This document shows, in pieces, positions 7,907 to 16,767 of a DNA stretch of 64,000 bases (position 1 is its first letter; every line of letters begins with the position of its first letter). The translations under genes were made by a program, and so were the position numbers. Source of the stretch: Bacillota bacterium (lineage in GTDB: Bacteria > Bacillota > Clostridia > Lachnospirales > Lachnospiraceae); NCBI GenBank assembly GCA_023411555.1, contig JAEYOQ010000011.1, positions 1 through 64,000 on the forward strand. Reading direction: 5' to 3'. The notes beneath the pieces were generated by a model. It saw only the letters and a program-made list of their open reading frames with translations. It did no database searches and was not told the DNA's origin.

Positions 7907-10348
7907 ATGATGGATAAGCTTAATATATACAACGAGAAAAGGAACTTTGACAGAACCTTGGAGCCGGCGGGGATAGCAGAAGCTGAAAAAGAGGGACTAA
8001 GGTTTGTTGTACAGCATCATATGGCTCGGAAAGAACATTACGATTTTCGTCTCGAATGGGGCGGTGTTCTATTAAGCTGGGCTGTTCCCAAGGGACCCTC
8101 CTATAATACCAATGACAAGCGACTCGCTGTGCATGTGGAAGACCATCCCCTGGAATACAGAAATTTTGAGGGGACAATTCCGAAAGGGGAATATGGTGGT
8201 GGTGTAGTCATGATATGGGATGAAGGCTACTGGGAACCCTACGGTGATGTGGACGATGGACTACGGGACGGATCTTTGAAGCTTGCCTTAAAAGGAAAAA
8301 GACTTAGGGGAAAATGGGCTCTGGTGAGACTGAAGGCAAAAGAAGGAGATAGTAAGGATAACTGGCTTTTATTGAAGGAAAAGGATGAGTTTGCGAAAGC
8401 TACGGATGGGATCTCCGAATTTACCACCAGTATCAGAACCGGGCGTACTATGACGGAGATTGAGAAGGGGGAAGAAGAAAGGTTCACGAAGAATCCCTTT
8501 AATAATGTAGAAGTACAGCTGGCAAAGTTAGTAAAGACAATCCCGGAGAGTGAAGATTGGCTTTTTGAGTTAAAATATGACGGTTATCGAATACTGAGCT
8601 TTATAGAAGGCAGCAATGTGAGGCTTGTAACTAGAAACGGCAATGACTATACAAGACGCTTTCAAGATATTGCATACTCCCTGCTAGACCTGGCTGATGG
8701 AAGAGCAATGATTTTTGATGGAGAAATGGTAGTAACCGATGCATCGGGGAAGACGGATTTTCAGGCCTTACAAAGTTATATGAAGAATCCCAAGGGAAAA
8801 AGTCTGACCTATATTATCTTTGACCTGCTTGCACTGGACGGCATGGACCTTAGAGAACATCCTCTGATAGAACGAAAGGAAATCTTGGAGACACTGCTTA
8901 AGGATGCACCGAAAGGTCTTTACTACAGCAGGCATGTCAGAGGCAACGGAAAGGAAAGCTTCAAAGTAGCCTGTGAGAGTGAGATGGAAGGGATCATCGG
9001 TAAAAGAGCTGATTCTATCTATAGTGGAACAAGAAACGGAGACTGGATTAAGCTTAAGTGTGATAAAAGACAGGAATTTGTTATCGGAGGCTATACACTT
9101 ACCGATAAAAAATCAAGAGGGGTAAGCTCTCTACTTCTTGGTGTTTATGATGGTGATAAATTAGTATATGTCGGACGGGCAGGGACAGGGCTAAGTGACC
9201 AGGACATGAAGGAGCTCGACAAAAAGTTTGAAAGTATGAAGATGGAAGAGCCACCTTTTATTAAGCCTCCGAAGCCCAGGTCCAATGAACAGATCACCTG
9301 GCTGGAACCGGAGCTGGTAGCAGAGATAAAATTTGCCGAATGGACCAGTGGGGATATGCTTAGACAGGCTAGCTTTAAGGGACTGAGGACAGACAAAAAT
9401 CCCAGTGATATCAGATTAGAAAGAGCAGAGGAGGAGCTACAGCCCCAGCCATCCGATATGGATTTAGAAACGACTGCAGAGGCATCAGGATGTAAGCTCG
9501 TAATCGCGGGTGTGAAGATTACCAACCCGGATAAGGTGATATTTGAAGCTCCTGACATTACAAAAGGGGATGTGATCCGGTATTACGAGAAGGTATCCGA
9601 GTATATGCTGCCTTATGTAAGTCATAGGCTTTTAAGCATAGTACGATGTCCTAAGGGAATATCACATACCTGCTTCTTTAAGAAGCATCCGGGTCCGGGT
9701 AGCATGGGCATCATCACAATCCCGGTGACCGGTGACGACCAGGAAACAGAGGAATTTTTTTATATTGAGAACATAACCGGACTTATCTCGGAAGCCCAAA
9801 TGGGAACGCTGGAGTTTCATATCTGTACAAGCAGGATTGAAGATCTGGATAAACCGGATATGCTAGTGTTTGATCTGGACCCAGATGAGGGTATGGACTT
9901 GAGTATAGTGCGTCAGGGAGTACGGGATATGAAAAGTATACTATTCGAGCTTTCGTTGAATTCCTATCTTAAGACCAGCGGAGGCAAGGGCTACCATGTA
10001 GTTGTTCCTTTAAAGCCGGCAGTTCCCTGGAGCACGGTCCATCATTTTACCAGATCAGTAGCAGAGGTGATGGAGAAGAAATGGCCTGAACGCTATACTA
10101 GCAATATTAGAAAATCAAAGCGTACCAATAAGATATTCATTGACTGGATTCGAAACAGCAAAGGTGCTACCAGTATCGCTCCTTATTCCATCAGAGCAAG
10201 AAAGGGTGCCCGGATATCCATGCCCATTGCATGGGAGGAACTTGATACAGTAGCTCCCGACGGTGTCACTATGGCAGATGCACTGCAAAGAATGAGAGGT
10301 ATTGATCCCTGGAAGGATTTTTATGAAAATAATCAGCGGCTTAGATAG
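7907..10348 (+). CDS. ligD: Multidomain ATP-dependent DNA ligase D
   Basis: Protein of 813 aa beginning MMDKLNIYNEK; the longer frame upstream overlaps ku and is not needed. Domain order is phosphoesterase-ligase-polymerase. The phosphoesterase domain (about 1-165) has QHHMARKEHYDFRLE, with H37, H44 and D46 as the expected metal ligands. The ligase domain (about 200-500) carries the adenylation motif ELKYDGYR with K223, and later EGIIGKRADS and WIKLK. The polymerase/primase domain (about 528-805) has the FDLDPDEG catalytic pair D656/D658 and SGGKGYHVVVPL. All key residues are present, so the enzyme should process, fill in and seal Ku-bound ends. The order matches Pseudomonas LigD rather than mycobacterial LigD. 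Confidence 0.95.
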   Translation: MMDKLNIYNEKRNFDRTLEPAGIAEAEKEGLRFVVQHHMARKEHYDFRLEWGGVLLSWAVPKGPSYNTNDKRLAVHVEDHPLEYRNFEGTIPKGEYGGGVVMIWDEGYWEPYGDVDDGLRDGSLKLALKGKRLRGKWALVRLKAKEGDSKDNWLLLKEKDEFAKATDGISEFTTSIRTGRTMTEIEKGEEERFTKNPFNNVEVQLAKLVKTIPESEDWLFELKYDGYRILSFIEGSNVRLVTRNGNDYTRRFQDIAYSLLDLADGRAMIFDGEMVVTDASGKTDFQALQSYMKNPKGKSLTYIIFDLLALDGMDLREHPLIERKEILETLLKDAPKGLYYSRHVRGNGKESFKVACESEMEGIIGKRADSIYSGTRNGDWIKLKCDKRQEFVIGGYTLTDKKSRGVSSLLLGVYDGDKLVYVGRAGTGLSDQDMKELDKKFESMKMEEPPFIKPPKPRSNEQITWLEPELVAEIKFAEWTSGDMLRQASFKGLRTDKNPSDIRLERAEEELQPQPSDMDLETTAEASGCKLVIAGVKITNPDKVIFEAPDITKGDVIRYYEKVSEYMLPYVSHRLLSIVRCPKGISHTCFFKKHPGPGSMGIITIPVTGDDQETEEFFYIENITGLISEAQMGTLEFHICTSRIEDLDKPDMLVFDLDPDEGMDLSIVRQGVRDMKSILFELSLNSYLKTSGGKGYHVVVPLKPAVPWSTVHHFTRSVAEVMEKKWPERYTSNIRKSKRTNKIFIDWIRNSKGATSIAPYSIRARKGARISMPIAWEELDTVAPDGVTMADALQRMRGIDPWKDFYENNQRLR

Positions 10349-10349
10349 A

Positions 10350-10396
10350 GAAACATCCAGGTAAGTGTTTCGTAAAAGAGGCGGCTTTTTGCCGCT
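10350..10396 (+). terminator. Hairpins after ligD, possible terminator
   Basis: GAAACA/TGTTTC (10350-10355/10366-10371) and GCGGC-TTTTT-GCCGC (10381-10395) follow the ligD stop. No good T-run comes after the second stem on the plus strand. The region is convergent with the DtxR-type gene. Confidence 0.35.
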
Positions 10397-10456
10397 ACAT
10401 AAAGCTTTAGAATATCAAAGTAGATAGAATGAGTATTCTTGGATAATGCCCTTAAT

Positions 10457-10936
10457 TTATTTTTGATGATAGTTTTTTTGATATTCGATAAAACTATCTG
10501 AGATGCTTATGTTTTCATGAAAAAAATTATTTAGAATATTGATTTTATCGACTGTTCGTGGACTAATATTATGCTCCATTAATTCGGTCTGTTGTAATAT
10601 GTCATCCTCACAGTTAATGATCTTAAGAAAGCTCTCAATGATATAATGTCGTTCTAACAGGTATTCACCTATTTTCTTACCACTATCACTCAGTATGATT
10701 ATTCCGTATTTTTTATAATTCAAAAATCCCAACTCTCCAAGCTTTTGTACCATTCTCGTAGCCGATGCGGCTTTCACATGAAGCAGTTCAGCCAATAAGT
10801 TAATGCGAATATATCCATCCTCTAAACTGTTCCGATATATCATCTCCAGATAGTCTTCCATAGCAGAGGTTAAATGATTCTTATTCTGCTCGAGAAGCTG
10901 ATAGCCACGGACGGTATGAAATTCACCATTAATCAT
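10457..10936 (-). CDS. DtxR/MntR family metal-dependent regulator
   Basis: Protein of 159 aa from the ATG at 10936, which has GGAGG 6 nt upstream. A longer frame to 11062 adds 42 unrelated residues and runs into the regulatory region. Residues about 17-75 form the winged helix typical of DtxR (TSAMEDYLEMIYRN ... IRINLLAELLHVKAASATRMVQKLGELGFLNYKKYG). The following dimerisation part has LLERHYIIESFL and an EHNISPRTVDKI segment. There is no SH3-like C-terminal domain, so it is MntR-sized. It is divergent from feoAB, so iron-dependent control of ferrous iron uptake is the simplest reading; manganese sensing is possible. Confidence 0.85.
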   Translation of the reverse strand: MINGEFHTVRGYQLLEQNKNHLTSAMEDYLEMIYRNSLEDGYIRINLLAELLHVKAASATRMVQKLGELGFLNYKKYGIIILSDSGKKIGEYLLERHYIIESFLKIINCEDDILQQTELMEHNISPRTVDKINILNNFFHENISISDSFIEYQKNYHQK

Positions 10937-11056
10937 AATAATCCTCCATTCTGCCGCAATCCTGCGAATATAGGAATAGCACAAAATTGCGAAATGAAAA
11001 ATCACTGATTTCTCATTTTTTACAAACAGATTCCTGTCATTATTTAATATATGCTG

Positions 11057-11093
11057 TAACACATGGAATTATATTACATATGTTAGTGTTAGA
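11057..11093. promoter_or_regulatory. Candidate DtxR-type operator between regulator and feoA
   Basis: TAACACATG (11057-11065) and CATATGTTA (11077-11085) form an inverted repeat with 8 of 9 pairs around an 11-bp AT-rich centre. It runs into TTAGTGTTAG (11084-11093), which resembles the TTAGGTTAG half-sites of DtxR-family operators. A CTAACAC lies farther downstream near 11142. The location between the two divergent units fits autoregulation plus feo control. Binding is inferred. Confidence 0.4.
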
Positions 11094-11197
11094 TAATAAA
11101 TTTACCCACCGCTAAATCAGATGCTTCACATTCGGCACAAACTAACACAGAGAGTATGCATGTTATATTTAAATAGAATTTATGGAGGCATAACGAT

Positions 11198-11437
11198 ATG
11201 AAGGAAAAAACGATACCACTAAATTATCTACCACTCGGAAAGAAGGCAATCGTCAGGGAGCTTATCTCCGATGGAAATACACGGAGAAGAATGCTGGATT
11301 TAGGTATCATTACGAATACGGTAATAGAAGCCTTACAGCGAAGTCCCTCGGGAGACCCTATCGCTTATGATATTAGGGGGGCGGTAATTGCATTACGCTC
11401 TGAAGAAGCGTCAAAAATACTGGTTGAAGCCATATAG
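11198..11437 (+). CDS. feoA: Ferrous iron transport protein A
   Basis: Protein of 79 aa, normal FeoA length. It is a small cytoplasmic SH3-like protein that assists FeoB. Visible family features are PLNYLPLGKKAIVREL at the start, RRRMLDLGI in the middle and GDPIAYDIRGAVIALR near the end. The start follows TTATGGAGGC. feoB lies 181 bp downstream; the gap holds a long inverted repeat, so the ratio of the two products may be set post-transcriptionally. Confidence 0.92.
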   Translation: MKEKTIPLNYLPLGKKAIVRELISDGNTRRRMLDLGIITNTVIEALQRSPSGDPIAYDIRGAVIALRSEEASKILVEAI

Positions 11438-11460
11438 GTTGTATCTTAGCACATGGGATA

Positions 11461-11518
11461 ACTGTAGGAGAGAACAACACGCACTCCACACAGGTTGCCT
11501 GATATTCTTTCCTACAGT
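11461..11518 (+). other. Long inverted repeat between feoA and feoB
   Basis: A perfect 9-bp pair ACTGTAGGA (11461-11469) / TCCTACAGT (11510-11518) extends imperfectly inward (AGAA/TTCT) and encloses a smaller CAGG-TTG-CCTG hairpin. No T-run follows, so it is not a plain terminator. It could be an RNA processing or stability element inside the feo transcript, or an attenuator. Confidence 0.5.
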
Positions 11519-11618
11519 GTTAATTTAAGATATGTACCAGCCTCTTTGAAGAGAATATGGAAAGAATACACGAAGGATGACAATATTCTTAATGCCTATA
11601 AAAAGGAGAGGATAACAT

Positions 11619-13772
11619 ATGGGTTTAACAAGCCAGTCAACAGGAGCAGGAGTACTGGATAGTGAACTTAAGATTGAACGTTTGGGTATAGACGATATGG
11701 TTATCGCACTAGCCGGCAATCCAAATGTCGGAAAAAGTACGGTATTCAACGGTCTGACAGGTCTAAATCAACATACTGGTAACTGGCCCGGCAAAACAGT
11801 TACTAACGCACAAGGTAAATATAGACATAAGGATAAAAATTTTATCTTAGTCGATTTGCCAGGTACTTATTCACTGATGGCTAATTCTGTAGAAGAAGAA
11901 ATTGCTCGTGATTTCATCTGCTTTGGGAAATCAGATGCAACGATTATTGTGACGGATGCTACCTGTTTAGAAAGAAATTTGAATCTGGTCCTTCAAACAC
12001 TAGAGATAACCTCTGACATTGTAGTCTGCGTCAACCTCATGGATGAGGCTAAACGGAAAAAAATTAATATTGATCTTAAGGAACTGTCAGCACAGCTTGG
12101 TGTCCCGGTTATCGGCACCAGTGCAAGAAGCGGGAAAGGCCTAAAGTCTTTGATGGATGTGGTCTATGAGCATACGACTAAGAAGGTGAAGCATACGCCG
12201 CTGCAGATTACATACGATAATATTATCGAAGAAGCATTAGGGGTACTGGAAAAGAGCCTTAAGGAAATACTAAAAAATGAAATTAACAGTAGGTGGGTAG
12301 CACTTAAGCTGATAGAAGGGGATGAAACACTTATAACCTCTCTTCAGCGGTATCTGGGCTATAATATTGCCTCGGATAATGATATTCAACAGAAAATAAA
12401 GGAAGCACGCGGGCTATTAACGATGGCTAATATTGATCAAAATATGATAAGAGATATGATTGTATCCCGTATTGTCAGTATAGCCGAAGAGATAGGAACG
12501 AAGACAATCACTTATGAGAATGAGAAGTATAATGATACTGACCGTAAAATTGATCGCATCCTGACCTCCCGGATCTTTGGCATTCCTGCCATGATTGGTC
12601 TTTTGGGTCTGGTATTCTGGTTGACAATCAGTGGGGCGAATGTTCCATCCGGGATACTAGCTGATTTCTTCTTTATGGTGCAGGAGAAATTAACAAGTTT
12701 CTTTCTCTGGACCGGTGCACCATCCTGGGTGCATGGAGTACTAGTCTTGGGTATTTATCGGACCCTGGCCTGGGTTATCTCGGTTATGCTGCCACCCATG
12801 GCGATATTCTTTCCGTTATTTACACTCTTAGAGGATCTGGGCTACCTACCCAGGGTTGCCTTTAATCTCGACAATTTCTTTAAGAAAGCATGTGCTCATG
12901 GGAAACAGGCGTTAACCATGTGTATGGGTTTTGGTTGCAATGCAGCTGGAATTATTGGATGTAGAATTATCGATTCACCAAGAGAAAGATTGATTGCAAT
13001 TATTACCAATAATTTTGTTCCCTGTAATGGTCGATTTCCGACCCTGATTGCCATAATTACCATGTTTTTCGCAGGAGTAGTGGCGGCAGGTCCTTTTCAA
13101 TCGCTTATCCCAACCTTACTGTTAACCGTAGTAATTGTTTTCGGTGTATTTATGACATTACTCATCTCAAAAATTCTATCAAAAACGATACTAAAAGGTC
13201 TGCCATCCTCCTTTACACTGGAGCTGCCACCTTATCGAAAGCCGCAGATAGGAAGGGTCATTGTAAGATCAATCTTTGACAGAACCTTATTTGTTCTTGC
13301 CCGGGCCGTAGTAGTTGCTGCCCCTGCCGGATTAATTATATGGCTTTTAGCAAATATATATGTTGGCGATATCAGTATACTGACACATTGCGCAGGATTC
13401 TTAGATCCTTTTGCAAAGCTATTGGGTCTGGACGGCTATATTCTAATGGCCTTCATATTGGGCTTTCCTGCCAATGAGATCGTTGTACCTATAATAATTA
13501 TGAGTTATATGGCAACGGGTAACTTATTAGAATTAGATAGCCTGGATCAGTTGAAGGAATTACTGGTAACGAATGGATGGACCTGGGTCACAGCGATATG
13601 TACAATGCTTTTTTCCTTAATGCACTGGCCTTGTGGGACTACGTGTATGACAATAAAAAAAGAGGCAGGGAGTTTGAAATGGACTGCCGTTTCCTTTCTT
13701 GTACCCACAATAACCGGAATGATAATATGCTTTATTTTTTCAAATCTAGTTAGGTTGATTGGATTGATTTAG
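11619..13772 (+). CDS. feoB: Ferrous iron transport protein B (GTP-gated)
   Basis: Protein of 717 aa in the inner membrane. The N-terminal G domain (about 27-190) has G1 GNPNVGKST (33-41), G3 DLPGTYSL, and NLMDEA as the G4 motif. A helical insertion domain follows (about 205-290). The membrane part (about 320-715) contains the two gate repeats, with CMGFGCNAAGIIGC and the conserved GRFPTLIAI, and ends in LMHWPCGTTCMTI. All GTPase and pore motifs look intact. The start has AAAAAGGAGAGG upstream. It imports Fe(II) in anaerobic conditions with FeoA. A strong terminator follows at once. Confidence 0.95.
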   Translation: MGLTSQSTGAGVLDSELKIERLGIDDMVIALAGNPNVGKSTVFNGLTGLNQHTGNWPGKTVTNAQGKYRHKDKNFILVDLPGTYSLMANSVEEEIARDFICFGKSDATIIVTDATCLERNLNLVLQTLEITSDIVVCVNLMDEAKRKKINIDLKELSAQLGVPVIGTSARSGKGLKSLMDVVYEHTTKKVKHTPLQITYDNIIEEALGVLEKSLKEILKNEINSRWVALKLIEGDETLITSLQRYLGYNIASDNDIQQKIKEARGLLTMANIDQNMIRDMIVSRIVSIAEEIGTKTITYENEKYNDTDRKIDRILTSRIFGIPAMIGLLGLVFWLTISGANVPSGILADFFFMVQEKLTSFFLWTGAPSWVHGVLVLGIYRTLAWVISVMLPPMAIFFPLFTLLEDLGYLPRVAFNLDNFFKKACAHGKQALTMCMGFGCNAAGIIGCRIIDSPRERLIAIITNNFVPCNGRFPTLIAIITMFFAGVVAAGPFQSLIPTLLLTVVIVFGVFMTLLISKILSKTILKGLPSSFTLELPPYRKPQIGRVIVRSIFDRTLFVLARAVVVAAPAGLIIWLLANIYVGDISILTHCAGFLDPFAKLLGLDGYILMAFILGFPANEIVVPIIIMSYMATGNLLELDSLDQLKELLVTNGWTWVTAICTMLFSLMHWPCGTTCMTIKKEAGSLKWTAVSFLVPTITGMIICFIFSNLVRLIGLI

Positions 13773-13774
13773 AC

Positions 13775-13807
13775 ATAAGGAGCTGTTATAAACAGCTCCT
13801 TATGTAT
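13775..13807 (+). terminator. Strong intrinsic terminator after feoB
   Basis: A perfect 13-bp stem ATAAGGAGCTGTT (13775-13787) / AACAGCTCCTTAT (13791-13803) with a three-base loop lies just past the feoB stop. The T-run is weak, but the stem is very stable. Confidence 0.75.
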
Positions 13808-13814
13808 TGAGCCG

Positions 13815-13851
13815 TTCTTGGTGGCATGTTGGGGATGGGGGAAGATAAGAA
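13815..13851 (+). pseudogene. Remnant of the 3' end of a DUF2804-type gene
   Basis: The stretch 13817-13851 matches 18058-18092, the last codons of the intact DUF2804 gene, at 30 of 35 bases. It encodes GMLGMGEDKK versus GMMGMGEDKN. Both copies sit just upstream of a cheW-mcp cassette. It is best read as what remains after a tandem duplication and deletion. A short ORF that runs through here to 14026 is not supported as a gene. Confidence 0.55.
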
Positions 13852-14047
13852 ATGCAAAGATGAAACAAGGGAAAAATGTCGAATAAAATATAAAAAGATT
13901 GAAATAAGTAAATTAGTATTATATAATTCTAAATACTTGCGAAAAAAGCTATATATTACTATATGTGGCAAGGAATACCTTAATGGTCACAGTAAGGATA
14001 ATAGAAATCTTTGGTACAGGTTATAACAAGAGGATTTAGCTTGTTAG

Positions 14048-14073
14048 TATGTAAAGTGTAATCACTTACACAT
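14048..14073 (+). promoter_or_regulatory. Conserved leader hairpin before cheW copy 1
   Basis: TATGTAAAGTGT (14048-14059) recurs exactly at 18483-18494 before the second cheW. Here AAGTG/CACTT plus flanking ATGT/ACAT form a stem (14049-14073). It ends about 30 nt before the start codon. It may be an operator or a 5' stabilising hairpin; a sigma-28-like TAAA box is a weaker alternative. Confidence 0.4.
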
Positions 14074-14102
14074 TAATATTAATTGGAAAGGGAAAGGAAA
14101 GA

Positions 14103-14597
14103 ATGGCGAATATCAATGAAAATGTTATGGAAACCGAGGAAGATACTCAAAAAAATCGATTTCTAACCTTCTCATTGGGGGAGGAAAGCTATGGCATTGA
14201 AATCAAGTATGTGATTGAGATTATAGGGATACAATCGATCACCAGAGTACCGGAGCTTCCTGAATATGTGAAGGGGATTATTAATCTGAGAGGTAAAATA
14301 ATTCCAGTGCTGGATGTGAGGCTCAGATTTAAAAAGGAGCCGAAAGAATACAACGATAGGACTTGTGTTATAGTAGTTGACATTAAGGATGTATCCATTG
14401 GACTTATCGTAGATAGCGTAGCAGAGGTTATATCAATTTCGGAAGAGAATATGGTTGAACCGCCGCAATTAAACAAAGGATTTAACAACCGATACATAAA
14501 GAGAATCGGAAAGGTTGGGAATGAAGTGAAGCTACTTCTGGATTGTGAGAAGCTTCTGACTGAAGCGGAATTGGATGACATAAGCGAAACATTATAA
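14103..14597 (+). CDS. cheW: Chemotaxis coupling protein CheW, copy 1
   Basis: Protein of 164 aa with a single CheW domain. It links methyl-accepting receptors to the CheA kinase in the cytoplasmic array. Typical parts are RFLTFSLGEESYGIEIKYV, VKGIINLRGKIIPVLDVR and VSIGLIVDSVAEV. It is nearly identical to the second copy at 18544-19038; the most different parts are the first dozen residues and a short stretch around 118-140. It lies 27 bp upstream of its receptor gene with GGGAAAGGAAAG as ribosome site. The pair forms a cassette that was duplicated. Confidence 0.93.
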   Translation: MANINENVMETEEDTQKNRFLTFSLGEESYGIEIKYVIEIIGIQSITRVPELPEYVKGIINLRGKIIPVLDVRLRFKKEPKEYNDRTCVIVVDIKDVSIGLIVDSVAEVISISEENMVEPPQLNKGFNNRYIKRIGKVGNEVKLLLDCEKLLTEAELDDISETL

Positions 14598-14624
14598 TAC
14601 GATATTAATTAGGAGGTACAAGTG

Positions 14625-16463
14625 ATGAAATGGTTTAGGAATTTAAAGATATCTGTAAAACTAATATTAGGCTTTCTTGCGGTAGCTATCATTGCAGCTG
14701 TAGTTGGTATTGTAGGATTAACAAGCATTTATAGGATTAATGATGGATCAAGGATTTTGTTTAGTAGAAATACACTAGGGATTTCTTATGCAGGTGATAC
14801 AAGCGGTAATTTTCAGCGTTTACGATATAATGCTTTAAAATTATCTATAATAGAATCAGCGGAGGAGGAAGCGTATTGCATTGAGAATATTGAAACATTA
14901 TGCGGAACAATTGATGATCTGCTTATCACATATAAAGATACTATCGAAAGTGATGAACATCGGAGCTTATATGACGGAGTTCTGGTGAAATGGGAGAGCT
15001 TTAAAGGCTATATGCAGGAGGTTATTCAGTATAATAATGCTGGATTGGATGCAGAGGTAGAGAGAGTTGTTATAAATGACTGCGACGAATTAGGTAAGGA
15101 ATTGAGAGCTGACTTTGATACCTTAATGAAGAATAATGTTAATTATGCTGAGAATAGGACGCAAGTGAATGAGGCTACCACGCAAAGAGCAGCTATAGTT
15201 ATGATTGCTGCAATCGCCTTTGGTGTAATTCTATCCGTTATACTTGGGCTTTATATCGCTCGGATAATCGGTGGACCAATTAAGCAGATGGTTGCAGTAG
15301 CGGATAGTATTGCATTAGGAGATGTGAATGTCAATGTTGAGATAGACAGCAAGGATGAGGTAGGAGATCTAGCAGACTCCTTTAAAAAAATGATTACCAA
15401 TATCCGTAATCAGGCATTAGCTGCGGAGAAGGTAGCAGCCGGAGACCTTACGGTTAAGGTGCCTATTAGCTCTGCAAATGACTTACTTGGTAATATGCTT
15501 GCCGAAATGGTAAGGAAGAACAATGAGGTATTATCTAATATCTATGTAGCATCAGAGCAGGTCGCTGTAGGTTCTAAACAGGTATCGGATTCCAGTATGC
15601 AGCTTTCTCAGGGGGCTACGGAACAGTCAAGTGCCATAGAAGAGCTTACCGCCTCGATTGAAGAGATAGCTTCACAGACCGACCTGAATGCACAAAATGC
15701 AAATGAGGCCAACAGTCTGGCAGAGGATGCAAAAGTTAATGCAAAACAGGGTTATTCTCAGATGAAAGAGATGCTTAAGGCAATGGATGATATTAACGAA
15801 TCATCTTCGAATATATCAAAGGTTATTAAAGTGATTGATGATATAGCATTCCAGACCAATATACTGGCTTTAAATGCAGCAGTGGAAGCTGCCAGAGCTG
15901 GACAGCATGGAAAAGGTTTTGCAGTGGTAGCTGAGGAGGTAAGAAATCTTGCTGCTCGTTCCGCTAATGCAGCAAAAGAGACCACCGAAATGATTGAAGG
16001 CTCCATTAAGAAATCAGAAGGTGGTACAAAGATAGCCAATGATACGGCACAGGCCCTTGATAAGATAGTAGATGGAATCGAGCAGGTCGCTAGTCTTGTA
16101 AGCAATATAGCCAATGCTTCCAATGAACAGGCGAATAGTATTAAGCAAATCAATCAGGGTATTATACAGGTGTCAGATGTTGTACAATCGAACTCTGCTA
16201 CATCGGAAGAAATCGCTGCTTCTAGTGAGGAGCTTTCCAGCCAAGCTGCTATGTTGAAGGAGACAGTAAATCAATTTAAAATTAAGAAAAGTGGGAATTT
16301 AGGTAATTCCTATGAAAACATAAGCCCAGATGTTCTAAAAATGCTTGAAAATATGTCTTCAACAGGGGATAAAGGGTTGGGGCAAACAGCAGACTTAAAT
16401 CAGGGAGAGGTACTCTCAAAATCTATGATATCATTAAATGACATTGAATTCGGAAAGTACTAA
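14625..16463 (+). CDS. Methyl-accepting chemotaxis protein, copy 1
   Basis: Protein of 612 aa from the ATG at 14625, 8 nt after AGGAGG; a GTG at 14622 is too close. Membrane helix 1 is at about 12-32, followed by a four-helix-bundle type sensor domain (33-187), membrane helix 2 (about 188-212) and HAMP (about 212-265). The signalling domain contains the conserved hairpin tip DIAFQTNILALNAAVEAARA (about 404-423). The C-terminus ends DIEFGKY without a CheR-tethering pentapeptide. The signalling half is almost identical to copy 2, while the sensor halves differ, so the two receptors probably detect different cues through the same kinase. Confidence 0.93.
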   Translation: MKWFRNLKISVKLILGFLAVAIIAAVVGIVGLTSIYRINDGSRILFSRNTLGISYAGDTSGNFQRLRYNALKLSIIESAEEEAYCIENIETLCGTIDDLLITYKDTIESDEHRSLYDGVLVKWESFKGYMQEVIQYNNAGLDAEVERVVINDCDELGKELRADFDTLMKNNVNYAENRTQVNEATTQRAAIVMIAAIAFGVILSVILGLYIARIIGGPIKQMVAVADSIALGDVNVNVEIDSKDEVGDLADSFKKMITNIRNQALAAEKVAAGDLTVKVPISSANDLLGNMLAEMVRKNNEVLSNIYVASEQVAVGSKQVSDSSMQLSQGATEQSSAIEELTASIEEIASQTDLNAQNANEANSLAEDAKVNAKQGYSQMKEMLKAMDDINESSSNISKVIKVIDDIAFQTNILALNAAVEAARAGQHGKGFAVVAEEVRNLAARSANAAKETTEMIEGSIKKSEGGTKIANDTAQALDKIVDGIEQVASLVSNIANASNEQANSIKQINQGIIQVSDVVQSNSATSEEIAASSEELSSQAAMLKETVNQFKIKKSGNLGNSYENISPDVLKMLENMSSTGDKGLGQTADLNQGEVLSKSMISLNDIEFGKY

Positions 16464-16484
16464 TTAAGTTGCAACCATAACTGA

Positions 16485-16537
16485 GAGGGCTGTTTCAAAA
16501 CTAATTGATTAATTAGTGGAGAAACAGCTCCCTTTTT
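16485..16537 (+). terminator. Intrinsic terminator after mcp copy 1
   Basis: GGGCTGTTTC (16487-16496) pairs with GAAACAGCTCCC (16521-16532), with an inner CTAATT/AATTAG pairing, and is followed by TTTTT. It differs from the terminator after mcp copy 2, so the duplication did not include this 3' end. Confidence 0.75.
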
Positions 16538-16605
16538 ATCATCTAAAATCAAAAATCGGATTCCTAAGAACCCGCAAAAAAAGAAAGACTTGGACATCAC
16601 TTACA

Positions 16606-16767
16606 TCAGGTAAAAGAAGCCAACATACGGATCGCCATGGTAGAGTGACGATAACCTTTATAAAACGGTGCAAGGATAATTGGTATCAGCAATTCTCCAA
16701 CCACAGCAATAATTAAGGCATACCAACCATATTTAATAAATAAATCCACGATTTTGATCGTAGTCAC
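16606..16767 (-). pseudogene. Truncated DUF998-like membrane protein remnant
   Basis: On the minus strand a 53-codon frame reads VTTIKIVDLFIKYGWYALII and continues into a hydrophobic helix and APFYKGYRHSTMAIRMLAS before a stop. The helix followed by FYKGYxH..MxxSxLxS is the pattern I associate with the N-terminus of DUF998 family membrane proteins, which are normally about 200 aa. It has a GGAGG just ahead but no clear start codon at the right distance. The rest of the family is missing downstream, so it is most likely a decayed fragment. A short plus-strand ORF covering the same bases is not supported. Confidence 0.4.

Noticed and set aside
9145..9558. 137-codon minus-strand ORF inside ligD
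   Set aside because: Ser-rich shadow frame opposite a gene with complete catalytic motifs.
11525..11749. 74-codon minus-strand ORF over the feoB start
   Set aside because: It overlaps the feoB start and G domain on the opposite strand, and shows no family motif.
13826..14026. 66-codon plus-strand ORF after feoB
   Set aside because: No ribosome site and Lys-rich random-looking composition. Its first residues match the end of the DUF2804 protein, so it is a remnant, not a gene.
14051..14080. Sigma-28 (flagellar) promoter before cheW
   Set aside because: TAAA is present, but the GCCGATAA-like -10 at 15 bp is not, at either copy.
16516..16716. 66-codon plus-strand ORF after mcp copy 1
   Set aside because: It begins inside the terminator, has no ribosome site, and overlaps the more convincing minus-strand DUF998-like fragment.
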